A stretch of DNA of 13,266 bases from an uncultured Cyanobium sp. (GTDB lineage Bacteria > Cyanobacteriota > Cyanobacteriia > PCC-6307 > Cyanobiaceae). The position numbers and the translations under genes are program-made. Location of the stretch: NCBI GenBank assembly GCA_937919075.1, contig CALFOF010000342.1, positions 1 through 13,266 of the forward strand. Direction: 5' to 3'. The notes under the pieces were generated by a model, which did no database searches, had not been told where the DNA came from, and worked only from the letters and a program-made list of their open reading frames with translations. This document shows, piece after piece, positions 1 through 9,622 of the stretch; the stretch's first letter is position 1; every line of letters starts with the position of its first letter.

Positions 1-1143
1 CCGGAGCTGGTGGCGCAGGGGTTTTCCTTTGCGGCGATCACCCTGGAGGCGGTGCAGCTGGAGATTGAGGGACCCTTACCAGAGCTCGTGCTCAGCTTTG
101 ATCAGGCCGCTGCTCCTGAGCCCGAAATCTCCCTGGAAGAGACCTTCGGCGCTGAGACTGCTGCCAGCCTGGCAGCCACCGAAGAGGCCGGACCGCCCAT
201 CAGCATTGAAGCTGCCGCCCCTGCAGATCCAGCTGCCGGGCCCAGCGCGATTGCTGAGGAGCCCGTGGAGTTCTTGGCTGAACCGCTCGCCTTCGACCCC
301 TGGCTGGAGGCTCCCGCTGCTGCAACCCTCACCGCCGAGGGGCCTGCTGAAGACCTGCCCGCAGAAGCGCCTTCAGCGGCCGCGCCAGAGCCAGAAGATC
401 AGACCCTTGATGGCTTCGTGCAGGCACCACTTCCCTTCTTGGAGCTTTCGCTCGATCCTTTGCCGGCCGTTTCACCCTTGATCCCGGCACGGCCAAGCGC
501 GGCGAGGGTCTTCAACTTCGGGGCCGAGCCTGTTGATCCGGGCCTGGAACCAGCCAAGCCCCGATCGGACGAGCCATCGGCATCTGCTCCATCGGCTGCT
601 CCTGCATCCGCTGACCCTCAGGCGGCGGATGCAGGAGCTGGACTTGCCACCACCGACCCGCCAGCGTCCCCCACGGCCTCTTTCCCCGCCGAACCCAGCC
701 CACACCCTGCAGAAGCCGCCGAGGTTGCACAGGCGCTCTGGCGGGGCCCCCTGGCCCGGATGAAAAACCTGGTGCGCGTTTGCCTGGAAGAAGTGGTGAG
801 CACGTTCCACAACAGCCACGACGACGACAGCGACACGGCGTCAACCAGTGCCACTCCTTCAGCCAGCGGCCCTGCTCAAGCCAGTAGCTCCGTTACAGAC
901 AGCGACCCCGCAGCGGGCCAGCTCCCGCCGCTGGAATCAGAACTCACGGTCCGCCCACCGCGCCTCAGCGCCACCGAGATCGCACCGGCGCTCACCCCCC
1001 AGGGCCGCACGTTGGCCCTGCGCGAGCGGGCCGCTGGTGCCCTTGCCGGCCGGCCGGCTCCCGCACCTGACCATCCAGGCCTGGCCTCGCTGCGCTCCTG
1101 GCTGCCGGATGACACATCCCCAGCGGACACCCGCGGCAGCTGA
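1..1143 (+). CDS. Ala/Pro/Glu-rich, probably disordered protein, likely 5'-truncated by the window
   Basis: I do not recognise a family. The frame is open from the first base to the TGA at 1141. A GTG at 10 could start a 377-residue protein, but no ribosome binding site can be judged, so this may be the C-terminal part of a longer protein. The sequence is dominated by Ala, Pro, Glu and Ser and looks mostly disordered. Counting from the GTG, residues 1-180 carry repeated short hydrophobic-acidic segments: LVLSFDQ at about 26-32, EISLEE near 39, PISIEA near 63, LELSLDP at 144-150 and VFNFGAE at 167-173. Residues 242-268 (from ALWRGPLARMKN to VVSTFHN) look like one amphipathic helix and are the only part that might be folded; an Asp run follows. 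No signal peptide or membrane span is visible. The bias to D/E/A/P in this frame supports real coding. Function is unknown. Confidence 0.6.
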   Translation, partial: PELVAQGFSFAAITLEAVQLEIEGPLPELVLSFDQAAAPEPEISLEETFGAETAASLAATEEAGPPISIEAAAPADPAAGPSAIAEEPVEFLAEPLAFDPWLEAPAAATLTAEGPAEDLPAEAPSAAAPEPEDQTLDGFVQAPLPFLELSLDPLPAVSPLIPARPSAARVFNFGAEPVDPGLEPAKPRSDEPSASAPSAAPASADPQAADAGAGLATTDPPASPTASFPAEPSPHPAEAAEVAQALWRGPLARMKNLVRVCLEEVVSTFHNSHDDDSDTASTSATPSASGPAQASSSVTDSDPAAGQLPPLESELTVRPPRLSATEIAPALTPQGRTLALRERAAGALAGRPAPAPDHPGLASLRSWLPDDTSPADTRGS

Positions 1144-1166
1144 CACAACGTGGCCGTCTGGTTGTG
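1144..1166 (+). repeat. 6-bp inverted repeat directly after a stop codon
   Basis: CACAAC at 1144-1149 pairs perfectly with GTTGTG at 1161-1166 across an 11-base loop. It begins at the first base after the TGA of the disordered protein and lies 41 bases before the nanE-like start. There is no T-run directly after the stem, so it is not a canonical intrinsic terminator. It could be a weak 3' processing or attenuation hairpin, or chance. Confidence 0.3.
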
Positions 1167-1207
1167 CCGCTTTCACCGGCCCCTTGCCCCCTTTTCGAGC
1201 GCCTGCC

Positions 1208-1987
1208 ATGCCCCCTTTGTCTGCGCCCCTCGGGGGCCGTTCTGCCATCCCTGGCGCTACTCCAGCGGAGCGGCTGGAGCGGGCGGCTGTGAAGGGTGGG
1301 CTGATTGTGTCGGTGCAGGCGCCTGAAGGCTCGGCGCTGCGGGATCCGCTGGTGATCGCCGCCATGGCGGAGGCCAGCCTGGCCAACGGGGCCATCGGCG
1401 TGCGCCTCGAAAGCCCCGAGCACATCGGTGCCGTGCGGCGCCGCTGCCCGCAGGCGCTGATCGTCGGCTTGTGGAAGCGCAGCTTCCCAGACAGCCCGGT
1501 GTACATCACGCCCGGCTGGGAAGAATTGCTGGCGGTGTGGGGAGCGGGGGCCGATGTGGTGGCGATCGATGCCACCGAACGGCAGCGCCCCGGCGGACAG
1601 CCACTGGCCGAACTGATCGAGCGGGCCACTGCGGAGCTCGGCGCACCGCTGATGGCCGATGTGGACAGCGTGGCGAACGGGGTGCGGGCCGCGGCCCTCG
1701 GCTGCCGCTGGGTAGGGACCACGTTGTATGGCTACACAGAGGGCACGGCAGCTCAGCGGCCGCCGGCCTGGGACCTGCTGGAGCCGCTGCGGGCCGCCCT
1801 GCCGGCAGACACCACGCTGATCTGCGAAGGCGGCATCACCAGCCCGGAGCAGGGGCAGCGTGCCCTGCAGCGGGGAGCCGACGCCGTGGTGGTCGGAACC
1901 GCCATCACCGGCGTGGATCTTCAGGTGGCCGCTTATGTGCAGCAGCTCCACCGCTTATGGGAAGCAGCTCCGCCCCTGATCGGCTGA
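1208..1987 (+). CDS. nanE: N-acetylmannosamine-6-phosphate 2-epimerase (NanE-like)
   Basis: A TIM-barrel sugar-phosphate epimerase of the NanE family, expected to interconvert N-acetylmannosamine-6-P and N-acetylglucosamine-6-P in the cytosol. The ATG at 1208 gives 259 residues, close to or slightly above the family length because of a roughly 25-residue N-terminal lead. The frame stays open upstream to 848, but that part overlaps the previous gene in another frame and looks like shadow sequence. Visible family residues are Arg66 (GVRLES), Lys90 (VGLWKR), Asp121 (AIDAT), Asp151 (MADVDS), Glu207 (ICEGGI) and the C-terminal phosphate-binding segment VVVGTAITG at 227-235. These match the positions of the NanE catalytic Lys, Asp and Glu. 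No sialic acid lyase, ManNAc kinase or transporter is in the window, so the role is more likely amino-sugar interconversion than sialic acid catabolism (inference). It is convergent with groEL2, 34 bases between stops. Confidence 0.88.
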   Translation: MPPLSAPLGGRSAIPGATPAERLERAAVKGGLIVSVQAPEGSALRDPLVIAAMAEASLANGAIGVRLESPEHIGAVRRRCPQALIVGLWKRSFPDSPVYITPGWEELLAVWGAGADVVAIDATERQRPGGQPLAELIERATAELGAPLMADVDSVANGVRAAALGCRWVGTTLYGYTEGTAAQRPPAWDLLEPLRAALPADTTLICEGGITSPEQGQRALQRGADAVVVGTAITGVDLQVAAYVQQLHRLWEAAPPLIG

Positions 1988-2021
1988 GCTGCTGCTGGGC
2001 TCTACTCCCAGGTGGCTGGAA

Positions 2022-6036
<4,015 letters not shown>

Positions 6037-6075
6037 GGTTCACCACCGGAAGCGAGCCGACCTGGGGCCGCTGAA

Positions 6076-6969
6076 TCAGGCCATCCCCAATGCCAGCAGC
6101 ACCTCGTCAACGCTCAGCTGATCCAGGGATCCAGGGGTACCGACCCCTTTTACCCCCTGTCGCGGTGGCAGGCTGTCGCTGCTGCGACCCAGCGCCACCA
6201 GCGGCGTGGCCGTGAGCAGGGCCAGTTCGGTGATCAACGGGTCGCTGCTGAGCACCACATCCACGGCTGCCACCTGCGCTGCCAGCTCCTGCGGTGTGGC
6301 ACCCGCCGGTGCCGTCACCACGCGCAGGTTGGGGAGGCGGGCACGGATCGCCTGCGGCAGCGCCTGCCAGTGGGCGGCGGGCCAGTCGTCGGCGGCAGCG
6401 GCAGCCGGCCTGGGCGCCAGCAGCAGCAGCGGGCCATCTCCCGCCGGCAGGGCGGCGGCAGCGGCCTCCAGCGCCCGGGGCTTGAGCTGCAGGCGAAAGG
6501 CCTCGGCATCGAGCGGAATCTCCAGCGGGCGCAGCCAACGCTCGAACTGCTGATTGGGCCAACCACTGGTGAGCGGACCGCTGCCGTTGACGACGGCCCC
6601 AGCCCCAACCGCGCCGTTGGCCGGCACCCGCACGGTGGCGGAGAAGCCACCGATGGCGATACGGGTGGGGATGTGGGTGAGGGAAAGCAGCAGATCGATC
6701 GGCCAGCCTGAGGCGAGGTTGAGGCTGAGCTGGAAATCGGGCTCGCGCACGGAGCCGAGCAGGTTGGCCCAGTCCGCCAGGCTGGCGCCGGTGTCAAAGC
6801 TGTAGGGGATCACCTTCTCCACGGCCGGCAGCAGCTTCCAGATGGAAACCTGGGCCTGGGGACAGGCCACCTGCACGCTGGCGCCCAGCTGGACAGCGGT
6901 GGCCGCCACCGCCGGCATCGCCTGAAGTTGGGTGGCGCCGCTGCCCGGGATCAAAAACAGAACTCGCAT
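6076..6969 (-). CDS. Divergent glycosyltransferase family 9 (heptosyltransferase-like) protein
   Basis: A 297-residue protein resembling ADP-heptose:LPS heptosyltransferases (GT9, GT-B fold). The N-terminal Rossmann half starts MRVLFLIPGSGATQLQAMPA, fitting the family pattern of a glycine-rich loop followed by a Pro before the first long helix. The C-terminal half has the usual strand LLLLAPRP (181-188), the W-x-x-x-H-W segment (196-201) and the late sugar-nucleotide loop SSDPLITELALL (241-252). In classical GT9 enzymes that loop carries a Gly/Pro-His motif; here the Asp remains but the His is absent, so activity or donor may differ. The start at 6969 is chosen because the frame upstream (to 7176) runs into ispD on the other strand. 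A -10-like TACAAT lies about 33 bases upstream. It is probably the first gene of a run with the K+ channel and fabG. A role in cell-surface glycan synthesis is inferred. Confidence 0.75.
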   Translation of the reverse strand: MRVLFLIPGSGATQLQAMPAVAATAVQLGASVQVACPQAQVSIWKLLPAVEKVIPYSFDTGASLADWANLLGSVREPDFQLSLNLASGWPIDLLLSLTHIPTRIAIGGFSATVRVPANGAVGAGAVVNGSGPLTSGWPNQQFERWLRPLEIPLDAEAFRLQLKPRALEAAAAALPAGDGPLLLLAPRPAAAAADDWPAAHWQALPQAIRARLPNLRVVTAPAGATPQELAAQVAAVDVVLSSDPLITELALLTATPLVALGRSSDSLPPRQGVKGVGTPGSLDQLSVDEVLLALGMA

Positions 6970-7001
6970 CAGGCGGCAGCGATCGGGTTTCGGGCGGGCT
7001 G

Positions 7002-7007
7002 ATTGTA
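7002..7007 (-). promoter_or_regulatory. Candidate -10 element for the glycosyltransferase run
   Basis: On the minus strand this reads TACAAT, five of six matches to TATAAT, 33 bases upstream of the start at 6969. No good -35 lies at the usual distance. The gap between the divergent genes is only 76 bases, so any ispD promoter must overlap this one; TATGAAT on the plus strand at 7006-7012 is a weaker counterpart. Confidence 0.35.
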
Positions 7008-7034
7008 TGAATCTGATCTGATTTCGATGTGTTC

Positions 7035-7039
7035 GGGAG
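7035..7039 (+). promoter_or_regulatory. Ribosome binding site for ispD
   Basis: GGGAG ends 6 bases before the GTG at 7046 and supports that codon as the true ispD start, matching the conserved N-terminus ([10 protein letters not shown]). Confidence 0.5.
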
Positions 7040-7045
7040 CCGCTT

Positions 7046-7732
7046 GTGCATTTGCTGATCGCCGCAGCCGGCAGCGGCCGTCGCATGGGGTCCCAGCGCA
7101 ACAAGCTGCTGCTGCCTGTGGCTGGCCGGGCGGTGCTGGCCTGGACCCTGGAAGCGGTGCTGGCCTGCGAGGCCATCCACTGGATCGGCGTGGTGGGCCA
7201 ACCGGTGGATCAGGCGGATGTGGAGGCGATGATCGAGGCAGCGCAGCCCGACCGCCCCGTGCGCTGGATCGAAGGGGGCGACACGCGCCAGGAATCGGTG
7301 AGCCGCGGGCTGGCGGCCCTGCCCGCTGTTGCCGATGCTGTGCTGATCCATGACGGTGCCCGCTGCCTGGTGGAACCGGAATTGATCAGCCGCTGCGCCG
7401 CGCGCGTGAGCGCCGGCGAGGCCGTGATCGCCGCCACCCCCGTCACCGACACGATCAAGCGGGTGGACGGGCAGCAGGTCATCCTTTCCACCCCCGATCG
7501 CAGCGAGCTTTGGGCGGCCCAGACCCCCCAGGGCTTTCCGCTCGAGCGGCTGCGGCAGGCCCATGCCCAGGCAGAGCAGGCGGGCTGGAGCGTCACCGAC
7601 GACGCGGCCCTGTTTGAGCGGCTGGGCTGGCCGGTGGGGGTGATCGAGGCAGCGCCCTCGAACATCAAGCTCACCACCCGCTTCGATCTCACCATCGCCG
7701 CGGCGGTACTCGCCGCTAGGGCAGCAGGCTGA
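7046..7732 (+). CDS. ispD: 2-C-methyl-D-erythritol 4-phosphate cytidylyltransferase
   Basis: IspD joins CTP and methylerythritol phosphate in the MEP pathway of isoprenoid synthesis, which feeds carotenoids, phytyl chains and prenylquinones. The 228-residue length is typical. Visible motifs are the CTP-binding loop [10 protein letters not shown] (6-15) with Lys20, RQESVSRGL (81-89), HDGAR (102-106), TPVTDTIK (131-138), QTPQGF (159-164), TDDAALFE (184-191) and the C-terminal [10 protein letters not shown] (206-215). The GTG start at 7046 has a GGGAG ribosome binding site 6 bases upstream. It is divergent from the glycosyltransferase, and its 3' end overlaps the 3' end of the LD-carboxypeptidase gene by 17 bases in convergent orientation, leaving no room for a separate terminator for either gene. 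Confidence 0.97.
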   Translation: MHLLIAAAGSGRRMGSQRNKLLLPVAGRAVLAWTLEAVLACEAIHWIGVVGQPVDQADVEAMIEAAQPDRPVRWIEGGDTRQESVSRGLAALPAVADAVLIHDGARCLVEPELISRCAARVSAGEAVIAATPVTDTIKRVDGQQVILSTPDRSELWAAQTPQGFPLERLRQAHAQAEQAGWSVTDDAALFERLGWPVGVIEAAPSNIKLTTRFDLTIAAAVLAARAAG

Positions 7733-8669
7733 GAGCGCCGCCACCCAGGCGCGCGCGTACGCCCAGCGGCAGGGCTCCGTTGCCGGGGCGGTGCCCCACC
7801 GGCAACCCCGCCAGCACGGGAATGCCGAGGTCGGCGGTGCGCTCCCGCAGCACCTGCTCGAGGCTGAAGCGCTGCGCTACTTCTTGCGGTTTCTCAGTTT
7901 GTGGTTTCTCAGCTTGCGCTTTCTCAGCTTGCGCTTTCTCGGTTTGCGGAGCTTCAGCCGCTGGCGCCTCGGCATCTTCACAAGCCTCGAAACTGCCGAA
8001 ACCGATGCCCGCCAGGCGCTGCAAGGCGCCGCACAGGCGCCAATGGGTGAGCATGCGCTCGATCCGGTAGGGCGCTTCGCCCACGTCCTCGAGCACCAGA
8101 ATGGCGCCGTCGAGGGCCGGCAGGTGGGGCGTGCCGAGCAGGTGGGTGGCCACCGTGAGGTTGCCCACCAGCAAGGGGCCTTCCGCCACCCCCGCACACC
8201 AGGTGTCCCCGCTCAGAGGGGGCACGGGCGCGCCGAACAGCAGCGTCCGCAGGCGCTCGCGGCTCCAGTCAGGCTCGGCCGCCAGGGTGGTGACCAGCGG
8301 CCCGTGCACCCCGCCCGCCTGGCCGCGGGCCTGGCGGGCCCAGAGCAGGGAGGTGACATCGGAGAAGCCCAGCAGCCAGCCCTCTGCAGCGGGCAGGGGC
8401 TGCTCCAAAAGACGGGCGGCGCCCCAGCCCCCCCGCACGCAAGCCAGCAGCGGCGCCTGCTGCAGATCGGCGCGGCGCTGCAGGTCGTGGCCGGCCAGAT
8501 ACCCCCAACGACGGGCGGGGTCGAAGGGCATCTCGACCGTCAGGCCCCAGCTCTGCAGCACTGCCACTCCCTGCTGGAGGCGGCCCACTTCAGCCAGGGC
8601 GGAGCTGGCCGCCACCAGCCGCACGCGATCACCGTGCCGCAGGGCTGGCGGCAGGCCGGCCACGCTCAC
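7716..8669 (-). CDS. LD-carboxypeptidase (peptidase family S66, MccF/LdcA type)
   Basis: A serine carboxypeptidase family that removes the terminal D-Ala from murein tetrapeptides (LdcA) or hydrolyses microcin C-like conjugates (MccF). The start is placed at the GTG at 8669, whose bases overlap the TGA of the upstream prenyltransferase gene as GTGA, and which gives the expected N-terminus ([14 protein letters not shown]). It yields 317 residues. Motifs: RGGWGA (79-84), nucleophile Ser103 in GFSD, Glu194 in [15 protein letters not shown], and His293 in [10 protein letters not shown], the S66 Ser-Glu-His triad. Between Glu and His lies an Ala/Glu/Gln/Lys/Pro-rich insertion (about 230-262) ending in a four-unit 5-residue tandem repeat, not a normal part of the fold. 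All catalytic residues are present, so activity is likely. Murein recycling is the more probable role because no microcin-like genes are near. The longer in-frame reading to 8813 overlaps the prenyltransferase and is rejected. Confidence 0.9.
   Translation of the reverse strand: MSVAGLPPALRHGDRVRLVAASSALAEVGRLQQGVAVLQSWGLTVEMPFDPARRWGYLAGHDLQRRADLQQAPLLACVRGGWGAARLLEQPLPAAEGWLLGFSDVTSLLWARQARGQAGGVHGPLVTTLAAEPDWSRERLRTLLFGAPVPPLSGDTWCAGVAEGPLLVGNLTVATHLLGTPHLPALDGAILVLEDVGEAPYRIERMLTHWRLCGALQRLAGIGFGSFEACEDAEAPAAEAPQTEKAQAEKAQAEKPQTEKPQEVAQRFSLEQVLRERTADLGIPVLAGLPVGHRPGNGALPLGVRARLGGGALSLLP
7891..7950. repeat. Four-copy 15-bp tandem repeat inside the LD-carboxypeptidase gene
   Basis: Units at 7891-7905, 7906-7920, 7921-7935 and 7936-7950 follow the pattern TTCTC(A/G)G(C/T)TTG(C/T)G(G/C)(T/A). 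Units 2 and 3 are identical; units 1 and 4 differ at a few positions. On the coding (minus) strand each unit encodes five residues of the type (T/A)EK(A/P)Q. Because 15 is a multiple of three, copy number can change by slippage without breaking the frame. Confidence 0.92.
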
Positions 8670-9547
8670 GCCAGCCTCCCCACCACCAGGGCCAACCAGA
8701 ACACCCCGCCCAGCAGCACCTGGCGGCTGAAGTGCTGCGCGAAGCGGGAGCGCGGCGGCGTGCCCCGCAGGCGCCAGGCTTCGCTCTGCATGCCCACGGC
8801 GGCAGCGGCCCACAGCAGCCAGAAGGGCCAGCTCACTGGCTGCAGCGCGGCGGCGGCGGCCAACAGCAGCGCCATGAGCGCGTAGCAGAGGGCCACGGCG
8901 CCAGGGGCGGCAGCACCGAGGGTGAGCGCACTGCTGCGGATGCCGAGCGCTGCGTCATCGCTGCGGTCCGACATCGCGTAGACGGTGTCGAATCCGAAGG
9001 TCCACAGCAAGGTGGCCAGCCAGACCAGCAACAGCGGCCAGCCGCCGGCCAGGGTGCCGCTGGCGGCAGCCCAGGGGATCAGCACGGCGAAGCCCCAGCA
9101 CAGGGCGAGCACCAGCTGGGGGAAGGGGAACCAGCGTTTGGCGGAGGGGTAGAGCAGCACCGGCGGCAGAGCCAGCAGGGCCAGCTGGAGCGACAGCTGC
9201 CGCCCGGGCAGCGGCAGCAACAACACCACCGCCAGGGCCAGCAGCAGGCACAACACCAGCAGCAACAGGGCACTGGCCACGCTGACCCGGCCACTGGCCA
9301 GCGGCCGCTGCCGGGTGCGCTCCACCAGCGGATCGATGCGGCGGTCCCAGAGGTCGTTGGCGACACAGCCCGCCCCACTCACCGCCAGGCCTCCCGCCAC
9401 GATCAGTGCCAGCAGGGAGGGAGGCGGCGGGCCCTGCGGCAGCAGCCAGAGCGCCCAGCCGGCTGGGATGAGCAGGATCAGTCGGCCGCTCGGCTTGTGC
9501 CAACGCAGCAACTCGATCCACCCCCGCAGGACTCCGTGGATGTGCAT
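8666..9547 (-). CDS. ubiA: 4-hydroxybenzoate polyprenyltransferase (UbiA family; plastoquinone pathway)
   Basis: An integral-membrane prenyltransferase that attaches a polyprenyl chain to 4-hydroxybenzoate; in cyanobacteria this is an early step of plastoquinone synthesis (family knowledge). The 293 residues contain the first Asp-rich motif NDLWDRRID (64-72) and the second DTVYAMSDRSDD (187-198), which bind the Mg-diphosphate of the prenyl donor. About eight or nine hydrophobic spans are visible, including 46-62, 92-112, 119-133, 145-161, 170-186, 208-234, 240-253 and 276-290. The N-terminus (LRWHKPSGRLILLIPA) is typical of UbiA. The ATG at 9547 has no clear ribosome binding site; a TANNNT box lies 6 bases upstream, suggesting a leaderless or near-leaderless mRNA. 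Its TGA overlaps the GTG start of the LD-carboxypeptidase. It is divergent from the exopolyphosphatase gene. Confidence 0.93.
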   Translation of the reverse strand: MHIHGVLRGWIELLRWHKPSGRLILLIPAGWALWLLPQGPPPPSLLALIVAGGLAVSGAGCVANDLWDRRIDPLVERTRQRPLASGRVSVASALLLLVLCLLLALAVVLLLPLPGRQLSLQLALLALPPVLLYPSAKRWFPFPQLVLALCWGFAVLIPWAAASGTLAGGWPLLLVWLATLLWTFGFDTVYAMSDRSDDAALGIRSSALTLGAAAPGAVALCYALMALLLAAAAALQPVSWPFWLLWAAAAVGMQSEAWRLRGTPPRSRFAQHFSRQVLLGGVFWLALVVGRLA

Positions 9548-9553
9548 AGGGGG

Positions 9554-9559
9554 AGCGTA
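9554..9559 (-). promoter_or_regulatory. Candidate -10 element (TACGCT) for ubiA
   Basis: On the minus strand TACGCT fits TANNNT and ends 6 bases before the ubiA ATG, the same geometry as at 3834-3839. This would put the transcript start at the start codon. No -35 is evident. Confidence 0.28.
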
Positions 9560-9571
9560 GAACCGTGGTTC
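9560..9571. repeat. 12-bp near-palindrome between ubiA and ppx
   Basis: GAACC and GGTTC are perfect inverted arms separated by GT. The loop is too short for a stable RNA hairpin, so a dimeric DNA-binding protein site is the more natural reading. It lies right next to the candidate ubiA -10 box and 51 bases upstream of the ppx ATG. The regulator is unknown and chance is possible. Confidence 0.3.
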
Positions 9572-9622
9572 AACGGCCTTGCAATGGCAAAGTGACGCCG
9601 ACTGCGCCGGTTCCGACGGCTG

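Noticed and set aside
848..1207. In-frame upstream extension of the NanE-like protein
   Set aside because: It overlaps the disordered protein in another frame, is Arg/Pro/Ser-rich as expected for out-of-frame GC-rich DNA, and adds nothing known to the NanE fold.
1995..2011. Possible bidirectional terminator between nanE and groEL2 (CTGGG / CCCAG)
   Set aside because: The stem is only 5 bp with a 7-base loop and no T-run on either strand.
6970..7176. Longer glycosyltransferase reading from 7176
   Set aside because: It runs antisense through the start of ispD; the GT9 N-terminus begins at 6969.
8670..8813. Longer LD-carboxypeptidase reading from 8813
   Set aside because: It lies wholly inside the prenyltransferase gene and carries no S66 features; the GTGA overlap at 8669 gives a better start.
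7791..8885. Long open frame on the plus strand opposite the carboxypeptidase and prenyltransferase genes
   Set aside because: Antisense shadow of two confidently identified genes; no domain seen.
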